Of a stretch of DNA of 64,000 bases, positions 9,683 through 17,781 are shown one piece after another. The stretch's first letter is position 1; each line of letters begins with the position of its first letter. The DNA lies in the NCBI GenBank assembly GCA_963601185.1, contig CAVCEE010000011.1, positions 16,254 to 80,253 on the forward strand, given 5' to 3'. The DNA is from Limisoma sp963601185. GTDB lineage: Bacteria > Bacteroidota > Bacteroidia > Bacteroidales > Muribaculaceae. The translations under genes were made by a program, and so were the position numbers. Below the pieces are notes generated by a model. It did not search any database. It saw only the letters and a list, made by a program, of their open reading frames with translations, and was not told the DNA's origin.

Positions 9683-9879
9683 TGGTTAGTATTTTTGGGG
9701 TTAATAAATAATTGGTGCTTTCATTTTGGCTGCAGTATATGTAATTTTTTCAACTAACAAAACGATTCTAAACATATTTTAGCCAATTCTCAACAAATTG
9801 TTTACAACTGTCACCATCTCGGACAAAGTTGTAAAATCGCCACAACATACAACTGAAATGCAAAATCAAACAAGTTTAT

Positions 9880-9910
9880 TTTGTCCTTTTGTCCGCTTGC
9901 ACTATTTTTG
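9880..9910 (+). promoter_or_regulatory. Promoter of the hydrolase/Mur ligase/Ddl operon
   Basis: TTTG (9880-9883) and TATTTTTG (9903-9910) match the -33 and -7 boxes with exactly 19 nt between them. The start codon lies 17 nt beyond the -7 box, so the leader would be short. The 200 nt upstream (about 9683-9880) is AT-rich with no further gene. Confidence 0.65.
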
Positions 9911-9927
9911 CGTAATATTTCGCGAAA

Positions 9928-10704
9928 ATGGAAAAACAAATTGAAATCAATGGAGTCAACTTCAATTACAGTGTTGAGGGTGAGGGACTTCCTGTTGTGC
10001 TTATGCACGGATGGGGATGCAACCGCACCACGTTGGCAAGCATTGAACGGTTACTTGTGCCTTTTTTCAAGGTCTACAACGTGGATTTTCCGGGCTTTGG
10101 CAAAAGCACCGAGCCGCATACCGTGTGGGGCATAGAGGACTACACCCGACTGACTGAAGAGTTTCTGCGCATTGAGAACATCGACAACCCTATCCTGCTC
10201 GGCCACTCGTTTGGCGGTCGTGTGGGCATCCTACTGTCGTCGCGCAACAAGGTGCGCAAACTGATACTCGTCGATGCCGCCGGCATCAAGCCACGGCACT
10301 CGATGAAATACTATGTGAAGGTCTACACCTACAAGGCAGTAAAGCACACACTGCCGGTGGTTTTCGGCAAGGCGAAGGGCGAAGAGTTGCTCAACCGCTA
10401 CCGCAAACGCGTAGGCTCAAGCGACTATTCAAGTGCCTCGGCAACGATGCGCCAGATTTTGAGCAAGGTCGTAAACGAAGACCTTACATGGGCATTGCCG
10501 AAAATCAGTTGTCCGACGCTGCTCGTGTGGGGTACGGAGGACACCGCAACGCCGATTTCCGATGCCCGCAAGATGGAAAGACTTATCCCAGATGCCGGGC
10601 TGGTGGAGTTTCCGGGCGTAGGCCACTACAGTTTCCTCGAAAATCCGTACCAGTTTGCAGCAGTAATCAACAGTTTTTTGGAAAAAGACAAATTGAAAAA
10701 ATAG
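9928..10704 (+). CDS. Alpha/beta hydrolase, first gene of a Mur ligase/Ddl operon
   Basis: A 258-residue soluble alpha/beta-hydrolase-fold protein with no signal peptide. The oxyanion region LMHGWGCN comes early, the nucleophile elbow GHSFGG places the nucleophile at Ser94, an acidic residue lies in WGTEDTATP, and the catalytic His is in GVGHYSF near residue 233. The triad looks complete, so it should be an active hydrolase. The substrate cannot be read from the sequence. It ends at 10704 and the membrane Mur ligase begins at 10705 with no gap, so the two are almost certainly co-translated. This context suggests a substrate linked to the products of the Mur ligase and Ddl-type enzyme rather than a general lipase role; that is inference. 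Confidence 0.85.
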   Translation: MEKQIEINGVNFNYSVEGEGLPVVLMHGWGCNRTTLASIERLLVPFFKVYNVDFPGFGKSTEPHTVWGIEDYTRLTEEFLRIENIDNPILLGHSFGGRVGILLSSRNKVRKLILVDAAGIKPRHSMKYYVKVYTYKAVKHTLPVVFGKAKGEELLNRYRKRVGSSDYSSASATMRQILSKVVNEDLTWALPKISCPTLLVWGTEDTATPISDARKMERLIPDAGLVEFPGVGHYSFLENPYQFAAVINSFLEKDKLKK

Positions 10705-12306
10705 ATGGATATAGCCACAACAATCCTCGCCGCCCTCACGGTGGCAACAACCGCATTCTATCTTTGGCACGTCTACAAAGTGGACTTGCAGATGATGCAA
10801 CAGAACTCCTACCGCAACGACCGCTACTTCAAGTGGTGGAAAATGAGCAAAGACTACGGCTCAATGTCGCGGCTCACCGACCTCGCCGTACTCCTGCTGC
10901 TGGTTTCTCTGTTTCCTAAGGTAGTCACCTTGCCCATCGCAATCGTGGTGTTTGCCGTTAAGGCATCCGCCCTTGCGAAGAAAAAATATAAAAAGCCGCT
11001 GGTGATGACAAAACGCGTGTGGCGACTGCTCACGGCGATGCTCGTTGTCACCGTAATCGTAGCACTGATGCCGCTGTTGGCAACAGGCTGCCTGAATGCC
11101 GTGCTGACAGGCATAAGCGTGTCGCTCACCGCCATGGCAGTATTCTCGTGGCTGGTGCTCGCCGTGTGCAACGCAGCGATGCAACCGGTTGAGAAAGCCA
11201 TCAACCAAGGCTTTGTCAAGGACGCAGAGCGCATCATCAGCGAGATGCCAAGTTTGCAAGTGATAGGCATCACCGGCAGTTACGGCAAGACCAGCACCAA
11301 GCACTACCTCAACCGCATACTCTGCGAGCAGTTCAGCGTGCTGATGACTCCAGGTAGTTTCAACACCCCGATGGGCGTTACGCGCACCATCCGCGAGATG
11401 ATGAAGCCCTACCACGAAGTGTTTATCTGCGAGATGGGCGCAAAGCAGTTGGGCGACATCAAGGAAATATGCGACATTGTGCATCCACGCTACGGTATCA
11501 TCACCGCCGTGGGCGAGCAGCACATGGAATCGTTCAAGAGCATCGAGAACGTGCAGCGCACGAAGTTTGAACTCGCCGACGCACTCCCCTCCGATGGGTT
11601 CTGCGTGGTGAACGACGATTTCCCCTACGTTGCCAACCGCAAGGTCAGCAACACCGAATGTCTGCGCTATGCCGTGCAAGCCACAGAGGCAGCAGACTAC
11701 AGCGCAGCCAATATCGAATATTCAGCCTACGGTACCAAGTTTGATGTAGTAGACGCCAAGGGCGGCATCGTGCTTTCGCTCGAGACACGCCTCGTGGGCG
11801 AATGCAACATCTCCAACCTCCTCGCCGCCGTGATTGTGGCGTTGAAACTGGGTGTGGACAAAGAGAAAATCAGATATGCAGTAAGCCAGATAGAGCAGGT
11901 TGAGCACCGACTCAACATGAAGCGCACCCCCGGCGGCGTGACAATCATCGATGACGCTTTCAACTCCAACCCCCACGGGTCGCGCATGGCACTCGACGTG
12001 CTGTCGCGCATGGACAAGGGGAAACGCATCGTGGTGACCCCAGGTATGATTGAACTCGGCGACCGTCAGGCGGCACTCAACGAAGCCTTCGGCGAACACA
12101 TAGCCGAGACCACCGACATTGCGATTGTCGTGGGACAGTACAACCGCGACGCCATCGTGGCAGGCATCAAGAAATCGGGCAAGTTTGCCGACGATAGCCT
12201 CATCACCGTAGACTCGTTTGCCGAGGCACAGCAACGCCTTGCCACCATACTCAAGGCCGGCGACACAATTCTCTACGAGAACGACCTGCCCGACACATTC
12301 AAATAA
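10705..12306 (+). CDS. Membrane-anchored Mur ligase family protein (MurF-like core)
   Basis: A 533-residue protein. The first 170 residues hold about four membrane segments (near 5-25, 58-88, 108-130 and 135-162). The Mur ligase core then starts with the P-loop GITGSYGKTSTK near residue 189 and continues through CEMGAKQLGDIKEICDIV and the MurF-like DDAFNSNPHGSRMALD segment to a short C-terminal ligase domain. The N-terminal UDP-sugar-binding domain of true MurF is absent and is replaced by the membrane region, so the usual UDP-MurNAc-tripeptide substrate is doubtful. Mur ligases form amide bonds using ATP. It lies immediately after the hydrolase and 36 nt before a Ddl-type ligase, implying a shared pathway that joins a dipeptide-like unit to a membrane or carrier-bound acceptor. 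That pathway is inferred. Confidence 0.8.
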   Translation: MDIATTILAALTVATTAFYLWHVYKVDLQMMQQNSYRNDRYFKWWKMSKDYGSMSRLTDLAVLLLLVSLFPKVVTLPIAIVVFAVKASALAKKKYKKPLVMTKRVWRLLTAMLVVTVIVALMPLLATGCLNAVLTGISVSLTAMAVFSWLVLAVCNAAMQPVEKAINQGFVKDAERIISEMPSLQVIGITGSYGKTSTKHYLNRILCEQFSVLMTPGSFNTPMGVTRTIREMMKPYHEVFICEMGAKQLGDIKEICDIVHPRYGIITAVGEQHMESFKSIENVQRTKFELADALPSDGFCVVNDDFPYVANRKVSNTECLRYAVQATEAADYSAANIEYSAYGTKFDVVDAKGGIVLSLETRLVGECNISNLLAAVIVALKLGVDKEKIRYAVSQIEQVEHRLNMKRTPGGVTIIDDAFNSNPHGSRMALDVLSRMDKGKRIVVTPGMIELGDRQAALNEAFGEHIAETTDIAIVVGQYNRDAIVAGIKKSGKFADDSLITVDSFAEAQQRLATILKAGDTILYENDLPDTFK

Positions 12307-12342
12307 CGACAAGAAAACAAACGACATAAAGACAAAGAAAGA

Positions 12343-13533
12343 ATGAAAACAAATGTTGCCGTATTCTTCGGAGGACGCTCCGTAGAGCACGAAATTTCAG
12401 TGATATCAGCCAACCAGGCTATGCACGCAATCAACCGCGACAAATACAACGTAATCCCGGTCTACATCACCAAACAGGGCCGTTGGGTTACTGGCGAGGC
12501 ATTGTTTGACGTAAAGAACTACCGCGACATGAAAGCCTTGGTTGCCAAATGCGAGGAAGTGTATATGCGTCCTGAATTTGGCGACTACAACCTCTACCGC
12601 GCCAAAAACAAGATGTTCGGCGGTCAGAACATCTACGCCACTGTCCACGTGGTAATCCCAGTGCTCCACGGCACCAACGGTGAGGACGGCATCTTTGAGG
12701 GCGTGCTCGAGACAATCGGCGTGCCTTATGCCGGCTGCAACACTGTTTCGTCTGCCAACGGTATGGACAAAATCACAATGAAGATGATTCTCAAGGACTG
12801 CGACATCCCTGTGGTCGACTATGTTTGGTTTACCGACAAGCAGTGGAACCGCAAGAAAGACGAACTCATCAAGAAAGTTGAGGACAAACTCGGCTACCCG
12901 GTAATCGTGAAGCCAGCCAACCTCGGCTCAAGCGTGGGCATCAGCCGCGCAGCAAACCGAGAGGAGTTGGTTGACAGCGTGGAGAACGCGCAGAAATACT
13001 CTACACGCATCATCGTAGAGGATATGGTCGAGAACCTCAAGGAAATCAACTGCTCAGTGCTCGGCGACTGCGACGACTGCCAGCCGTCAATCCTCGAAGA
13101 GCCGATAAAGACAGGCGACTTCCTCAGTTATGAGGACAAGTATATGGGCGGCACAAAGAGTGCCAAAGGCATGCAGGCATCAGCCAAGCGCATCCCTGCC
13201 GACCTCCCGAAAGAAATTACAGAACGCATCCAGTTCCTCGCCACGGAAACGTTCCGCGTGCTTTCGTGCCACGGAGTGAGTCGCGTTGACTTTATGGTCG
13301 ATGGCAACACCAATGCAGTGTACGTCAACGAGATCAACACCATCCCTGGTTCGCTGTCGTTCTACCTCTGGGAAGCCACTGGCATCAAGTTTGACGAATT
13401 GATGGACCGCCTCGTGCAACTGGCACTGAAACGCCAGCGCGAGCAGAGCCTCAAGACCACCAACTTCGACCAGAACATCTTCAACCTCAGCGGCGGAGCG
13501 AAAGGCGGCCTCAAAGGCGGCGTGAAGAACTAA
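12343..13533 (+). CDS. D-alanine--D-alanine ligase family ATP-grasp enzyme
   Basis: A 396-residue ATP-grasp ligase. The signature block AVFFGGRSVEHEISVISA opens the protein. VIPVLHGTNGEDG, YPVIVKPANLGSSVGIS and the C-terminal VNEINTIPGSLSFYLWE are all intact. The loop that sets the second substrate reads YEDKYMGG, keeping the Lys-Tyr pair typical of D-Ala-D-Ala or D-Ala-D-Ser enzymes rather than the D-lactate type. It is longer than ordinary Ddl (about 320-360 residues), with an insertion before the loop and a Gly/Lys-rich tail (GGAKGGLKGGVKN). It could be the housekeeping Ddl, but its position after a membrane Mur ligase suggests a dedicated paralogue; only the rest of the genome can decide. 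Confidence 0.85.
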   Translation: MKTNVAVFFGGRSVEHEISVISANQAMHAINRDKYNVIPVYITKQGRWVTGEALFDVKNYRDMKALVAKCEEVYMRPEFGDYNLYRAKNKMFGGQNIYATVHVVIPVLHGTNGEDGIFEGVLETIGVPYAGCNTVSSANGMDKITMKMILKDCDIPVVDYVWFTDKQWNRKKDELIKKVEDKLGYPVIVKPANLGSSVGISRAANREELVDSVENAQKYSTRIIVEDMVENLKEINCSVLGDCDDCQPSILEEPIKTGDFLSYEDKYMGGTKSAKGMQASAKRIPADLPKEITERIQFLATETFRVLSCHGVSRVDFMVDGNTNAVYVNEINTIPGSLSFYLWEATGIKFDELMDRLVQLALKRQREQSLKTTNFDQNIFNLSGGAKGGLKGGVKN

Positions 13534-13553
13534 AATACACACGCACCCACCAC

Positions 13554-13600
13554 AACGGCTTCGGCTGCCTCGGCACCCGGAGCCGTTTCCTTTCCCTTTT
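13554..13600 (+). terminator. Terminator after the Ddl-type ligase
   Basis: AACGGCTTCGG pairs with CCGGAGCCGTT through 11 pairs including one G-U. The loop is GC-rich and a T/C-rich tract follows (TTTCCTTTCCCTTTT). Confidence 0.8.
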
Positions 13601-13665
13601 CGGCAATTTGGTAAATTCGCATAATTTTCTGCAGCATTTAGCGAAGAAAAACAATTGGTTTTCAC

Positions 13666-13673
13666 TATCTTTG
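13666..13673 (+). promoter_or_regulatory. -7 box upstream of purH
   Basis: TATCTTTG matches TAnnTTTG and lies 59 nt before the purH start. No convincing TTTG -33 box was found at the usual distance, so only the -7 element is called. It would drive purH and possibly the mre genes that follow closely. Confidence 0.5.
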
Positions 13674-13732
13674 CAAATCGAATGCATGCAAATCATTCGG
13701 TAGGTTTGTTTAATAATTTTGAAATCACATAA

Positions 13733-15259
13733 ATGGCTGACAACAAAAAAATTAAGACAGCTCTTGTATCTGTATTCCACAAGGACGGACTTGATGAATT
13801 GCTGAGTTTATTGAACTCTCACGGTGTTAAATTTCTCTCTACGGGCGGTACAAAATCGTTTATCGATGGTCTTGGCTACCAGTGCGACGCAGTGGAAGAC
13901 CTCACCGGCTATCCGTCGATTCTTGGCGGACGCGTAAAGACCCTCCACCCGAAAGTGTTTGGCGGCATCCTCAACCGCCGCGACAACGAGGGCGACCAAC
14001 AGCAGATAAATCAATACGAAATACCAGAGATTGACCTCGTGGTGGTCGACCTCTACCCTTTTGAAGAAACCGTGGCATTAGGCGCATCGGAAGCCGATAT
14101 CATCGAAAAAATCGACATAGGCGGCATCTCACTCATCCGCGCTGCCGCAAAGAACTACAACGATGTGGTGATTGTGGCATCAAAGAATCAGTATGCACCG
14201 CTCTGCAAGATTCTAAAGGACAACGGTGACGCAGTGACTTCACTCGCCGACCGCCGCTTCTTCGCCAAGGAAGCCTTCGGAGTGTCGAGTGCCTACGACT
14301 CTGCCATCTTCAACTATTTCGACACCAATTCGCAGAGCGATTTCCGTGTGGCAATCAATGGCGCGCGCCACTTGCGCTACGGCGAGAACCCACACCAGGC
14401 CGGCAAATTCTTCGGCGACTTCGACAAGATGTTTGAGCAACTCCACGGCAAGGAGATTTCCTACAACAACCTCCTCGACATTGACGCCGCAGTGAACCTC
14501 ATCAACGATTTCGACGAGACCACGTTTGCTATCCTCAAGCACAACAACGCCTGCGGCATCGCTTCGCGCGCCACAATCCTCGAGGCTTGGAAAGACGCTC
14601 TTGCAGGTGACCCCGTGTCGGCATTCGGCGGCGTGCTCATCTCCAACCGAGAGATTGACGCAGCGACAGCCGAAGAGATGCACAAGATTTTCTTTGAAGT
14701 GTGCATCGCTCCGTCCTACACCAAAGAGGCTCTGGAGATACTCGAGCAGAAAAAGAACAGAATCATCCTGTTGCAGAAATCTACAGAACTGCCAACACAG
14801 CAGTTCCGCTCAATCCTCAACGGAGTGCTCCGTCAGGACAAAGACCTCCGCAAGGAAACCGTTGCCGACCTCAAACAGGCAACCAACAAAGCCATCACCG
14901 CAGAACAGGCAGAAGACCTTCTGTTTGCCAACAAGGTGGTGAAACACAGCAAGAGCAACGCCATCGTGCTTGCCAAAGGCAAACAACTCTTTGCAAGCGG
15001 CATCGGACAGACATCGCGCGTAGACTCGCTCCGTCAGGCCATCGAGAAGGCAAAGTCGTTCAATTTCGACCTCAACGGCGCAGTTATGGCGTCGGACGCT
15101 TTCTTCCCGTTTGCCGACTGCGTTGAGATTGCCCACAAGGAAGGCATCGCAGCAGTAATCCAACCGGGCGGCTCAATCCGCGACAACGAGACCGTTGACT
15201 ACTGCAACAAGAACGGCATTGCTATGGTAATGACAGGCATTCGCCACTTCAAACACTAA
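13733..15259 (+). CDS. purH: Bifunctional AICAR formyltransferase/IMP cyclohydrolase
   Basis: A 508-residue enzyme for the last two steps of de novo IMP synthesis. The N-terminal MGS-like cyclohydrolase domain (about 1-185) shows STGGTKSFIDGLG, GGRVKTLHPKVFGGIL and the DLVVVDLYPFEETV block. The C-terminal formyltransferase domain carries LRYGENPHQAGKF, LKHNNACGIA, GDPVSAFGGVL and ends with VIQPGGSIRDNE. Length and motifs are all canonical. The gene is 26 nt upstream of mreB, so purine synthesis and cell-shape genes may share a transcript here. Confidence 0.97.
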   Translation: MADNKKIKTALVSVFHKDGLDELLSLLNSHGVKFLSTGGTKSFIDGLGYQCDAVEDLTGYPSILGGRVKTLHPKVFGGILNRRDNEGDQQQINQYEIPEIDLVVVDLYPFEETVALGASEADIIEKIDIGGISLIRAAAKNYNDVVIVASKNQYAPLCKILKDNGDAVTSLADRRFFAKEAFGVSSAYDSAIFNYFDTNSQSDFRVAINGARHLRYGENPHQAGKFFGDFDKMFEQLHGKEISYNNLLDIDAAVNLINDFDETTFAILKHNNACGIASRATILEAWKDALAGDPVSAFGGVLISNREIDAATAEEMHKIFFEVCIAPSYTKEALEILEQKKNRIILLQKSTELPTQQFRSILNGVLRQDKDLRKETVADLKQATNKAITAEQAEDLLFANKVVKHSKSNAIVLAKGKQLFASGIGQTSRVDSLRQAIEKAKSFNFDLNGAVMASDAFFPFADCVEIAHKEGIAAVIQPGGSIRDNETVDYCNKNGIAMVMTGIRHFKH

Positions 15260-15285
15260 GCACAAACAGACTACAGAATAACAGC

Positions 15286-16302
15286 ATGGGAATTTTCTCT
15301 CTGACACAGGAATTGGCCGTAGACTTAGGAACGGCAAACACGATTATCATCCACAATGATAAAATCGTAGTCGACCAGCCGTCATACGTTGCCCTCGACA
15401 CAAGCGGCAAATTGGTAGCCGTAGGCGAGGAAGCAAAGATGATGCAGGGTAAGGAACACTCTGGCATCCGCACCATCCGTCCGTTGCGCGACGGTGTGAT
15501 TGCCGACTTCAACGCAGCGGAACTGATGATTCGCGGACTTATCAAGATGGTAAGTTCAAAACGCCACTGGTTCTCGCCATCGTTGCGCATCGTGGTGTGC
15601 ATCCCTTCAGGAAGTACGGAAGTTGAAATCCGCGCCGTCCGCGACTCAAGCGAGCACGCCGGCGGACGCGACGTGTATATGATTTACGAACCGATGGCAG
15701 CCGCCCTCGGTATCGGACTTGACGTAGAAGCGCCGGAAGGCAATATGATTGTCGACATAGGCGGCGGCACAACCGAAATCGCGGTAATTTCGCTCGGCGG
15801 CATCGTCACCAACGAGAGCATCCGCATTGCTGGCGACGTGCTCACCAACGACATTCAGGAACACATGCGCCGCGCACACAGTATGAAGGTGGGCGAACGT
15901 ATGGCGGAACTCATCAAAATCAACGTAGGCTCGACAGTTGCCGAGATGGAAAACCCACCGGAAGACTACATCGTGCACGGCCCTAACCAGATGACAGCCC
16001 TCCCGATGGAAGTGCCGGTATCCTACCAGGAGATTTCACACTGCATCGAGAAGTCAATCCTGCGCATCGAGGCAGCCATCCTCAGTGCACTGGAGAAGAC
16101 TCCGCCGGAACTCTACGCCGACATCGTGCGCAACGGCATCTACATCTCAGGCGGTGGCGCATTGCTCCGCGGCCTCGACAAGCGCCTGTCGGAGAAAATC
16201 GGCATCAAGTTTATCGTAGCCGACGACCCATTGCACGCAGTGGCAAAAGGTACAGGCATAGCACTGAAGAACAGAGACAAATTCTCGTTCCTCATCCGAT
16301 AA
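15286..16302 (+). CDS. mreB: Rod shape-determining actin homologue MreB
   Basis: A 338-residue bacterial actin. Phosphate-1 motif LAVDLGTANTIIIH, the PSGSTEVEIRAVRDS segment, phosphate-2 block VDIGGGTTEIAVISLGG and the adenosine motif SGGGALLRGLD are all present. It polymerises on the inner face of the cytoplasmic membrane and guides lateral wall synthesis with MreC, MreD and PBP2, all encoded next. It is followed by a strong hairpin before mreC, which may set a higher MreB level. Confidence 0.97.
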   Translation: MGIFSLTQELAVDLGTANTIIIHNDKIVVDQPSYVALDTSGKLVAVGEEAKMMQGKEHSGIRTIRPLRDGVIADFNAAELMIRGLIKMVSSKRHWFSPSLRIVVCIPSGSTEVEIRAVRDSSEHAGGRDVYMIYEPMAAALGIGLDVEAPEGNMIVDIGGGTTEIAVISLGGIVTNESIRIAGDVLTNDIQEHMRRAHSMKVGERMAELIKINVGSTVAEMENPPEDYIVHGPNQMTALPMEVPVSYQEISHCIEKSILRIEAAILSALEKTPPELYADIVRNGIYISGGGALLRGLDKRLSEKIGIKFIVADDPLHAVAKGTGIALKNRDKFSFLIR

Positions 16303-16325
16303 TTACACACTCTATGAAATACTGT

Positions 16326-16361
16326 CAAGAAGGCGTCAACCTCTATGTTTGCGCCTTCTTG
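16326..16361 (+). terminator. Hairpin between mreB and mreC
   Basis: CAAGAAGGCG and its exact 10-nt complement enclose a 16-nt loop in the 118-nt mreB-mreC gap. No U-tract follows, so it could be a partial terminator, an mRNA stabiliser or a processing site. Confidence 0.5.
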
Positions 16362-16420
16362 TATGTATAAAACCGAGGGATACAAGGCAATAGTGACACA
16401 ACCAACCTATATCGCTGACA

Positions 16421-17272
16421 GTGAATAATATAATAAGTTTTTTCCTACGCCATTCATCGTGGATCGTTTTTGCTGTGCTCGTAGCAGCAAGTTGCTGGAT
16501 GCTGTTTCACAACAATCCATACCAGCAGCACGTGTTCCTCACATCGGCAAACCGGGCATCGGCGGTGGTCTACAAAGGAGCCGGCGAGGTAACGTCGTAC
16601 TTCAACCTGAAGTCGATCAACGCCGACCTTCAGGAGCGCAACGCCACCCTTGAGATGGAGATTATCAACCTCAAGCGACAGGTGAACGACTACAAGACAC
16701 TGCTTCAGCCAACCGGCATAGCGTTGCCAGACTCCGTGGCGGAAAACTACGAATATCATTTTGCCAACGTGATCAACAACAGTGTAACCCACGCAAAGAA
16801 CTACATCACGCTCGACAAAGGCCGCCTCGACGGCATTATGCCCGAGATGGGCGTGGTTGACCAGAACGGCGTGGTTGGCATCGTTGCCAACGTCAGCGAC
16901 CACGCAGCGAGAGTGCTGTCGCTGCTCAACCCCGATATGCGGCTGTCGTGCAAGGTAAAGAACACCGACTATTTCGGCAGTCTTGTGTGGCACGGAGCCG
17001 ACCCCTACCACGCAACCCTTGAGGAGATGCCCAAGCACGTGAAATTCCACCGCGGCGACACCATCGTGACCAGCGGCTATTCCACCGTGTTCCCTCCCGG
17101 ACTTATCGTCGGCGTTGTTGAAGGCAGCCAGAAAGCCACCGACAACAATTTCTTCTCGCTGAAAATCAAACTCACAACCGACTTCACACGCCTTAGCACC
17201 GTGCGTGCCATCAAAAGCAAACTTGCAGGCGAATTGAAGCAACTGGAGGAAGGAGGCAACGACAATGAGTAA
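16421..17272 (+). CDS. mreC: Rod shape-determining protein MreC
   Basis: A 283-residue bitopic membrane protein of the elongasome. A single N-terminal membrane segment (about residues 11-28) is followed by a coiled coil (about 55-90, LQERNATLEMEIINLKRQ) and the periplasmic beta-barrel domain with YITLDKGRLDGIMPEMGVV, VVGIVANVSDHAARVLSLL and GDTIVTSGYSTVFPPGLIVG. The initiation codon is GTG. It overlaps mreD by 8 nt. It links MreB filaments to PBP2 in the periplasm. Confidence 0.93.
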   Translation: MNNIISFFLRHSSWIVFAVLVAASCWMLFHNNPYQQHVFLTSANRASAVVYKGAGEVTSYFNLKSINADLQERNATLEMEIINLKRQVNDYKTLLQPTGIALPDSVAENYEYHFANVINNSVTHAKNYITLDKGRLDGIMPEMGVVDQNGVVGIVANVSDHAARVLSLLNPDMRLSCKVKNTDYFGSLVWHGADPYHATLEEMPKHVKFHRGDTIVTSGYSTVFPPGLIVGVVEGSQKATDNNFFSLKIKLTTDFTRLSTVRAIKSKLAGELKQLEEGGNDNE

Positions 17273-17777
17273 GAGCATACTCCAATCAATGGCACTGTTC
17301 ATAGTGCTGGCACTGATACAGGTGCTTGTGTGCAACAACATCAGCATCTTCGGCTTTGCCACGCCCTATATTTTCATCTACGTGATTCTCCGTCTGCCGG
17401 TAACGCTCCACCGCAACTGGGTGATGTTGATAGGCTTCCTTACGGGTCTCATCATCGACATTTTCAGCAATACCGCCGGAATGAACGCCCTTGTATGCAC
17501 ATTGCTCGGCGCGATGCGCGACCCTATGGTGAAACTCTATGTGGCACACGACGACGAGATTTCCGACCCCGTGCCGTCGGCAAAGTCGCTCGGTCCGGGC
17601 GTGTACCTGAAGTATATGTTCTCAATGACGCTACTGTTCTGCATGTTGGTCACCTTCATCGAGGCCTTCACGCTCAACAACGCATTGCTGTCGCTCTACC
17701 GTGCCGTAGGATGCACGGCACTGACATTCGTCATTATGCTCGGCATTGACGCCCTCGCCACCGCAAAGAAAGATTAG
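17265..17777 (+). CDS. mreD: Rod shape-determining protein MreD
   Basis: A 170-residue, strongly hydrophobic protein with about five membrane segments. It opens with SILQSMALFIVLALIQVLVC and contains the TGLIIDIFSNTAGMNALVC segment seen in Bacteroidota MreD. Its position between mreC and mrdA supports the name, because MreD sequences are poorly conserved. It starts inside the end of mreC (8-nt overlap) and ends 4 nt before the mrdA start. Confidence 0.88.
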   Translation: MSKSILQSMALFIVLALIQVLVCNNISIFGFATPYIFIYVILRLPVTLHRNWVMLIGFLTGLIIDIFSNTAGMNALVCTLLGAMRDPMVKLYVAHDDEISDPVPSAKSLGPGVYLKYMFSMTLLFCMLVTFIEAFTLNNALLSLYRAVGCTALTFVIMLGIDALATAKKD

Positions 17778-17781
17778 GACA

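Noticed and set aside
10705..12306. Calling the Mur ligase a standard MurF
   Set aside because: The N-terminal UDP-MurNAc-peptide-binding domain is replaced by membrane helices.
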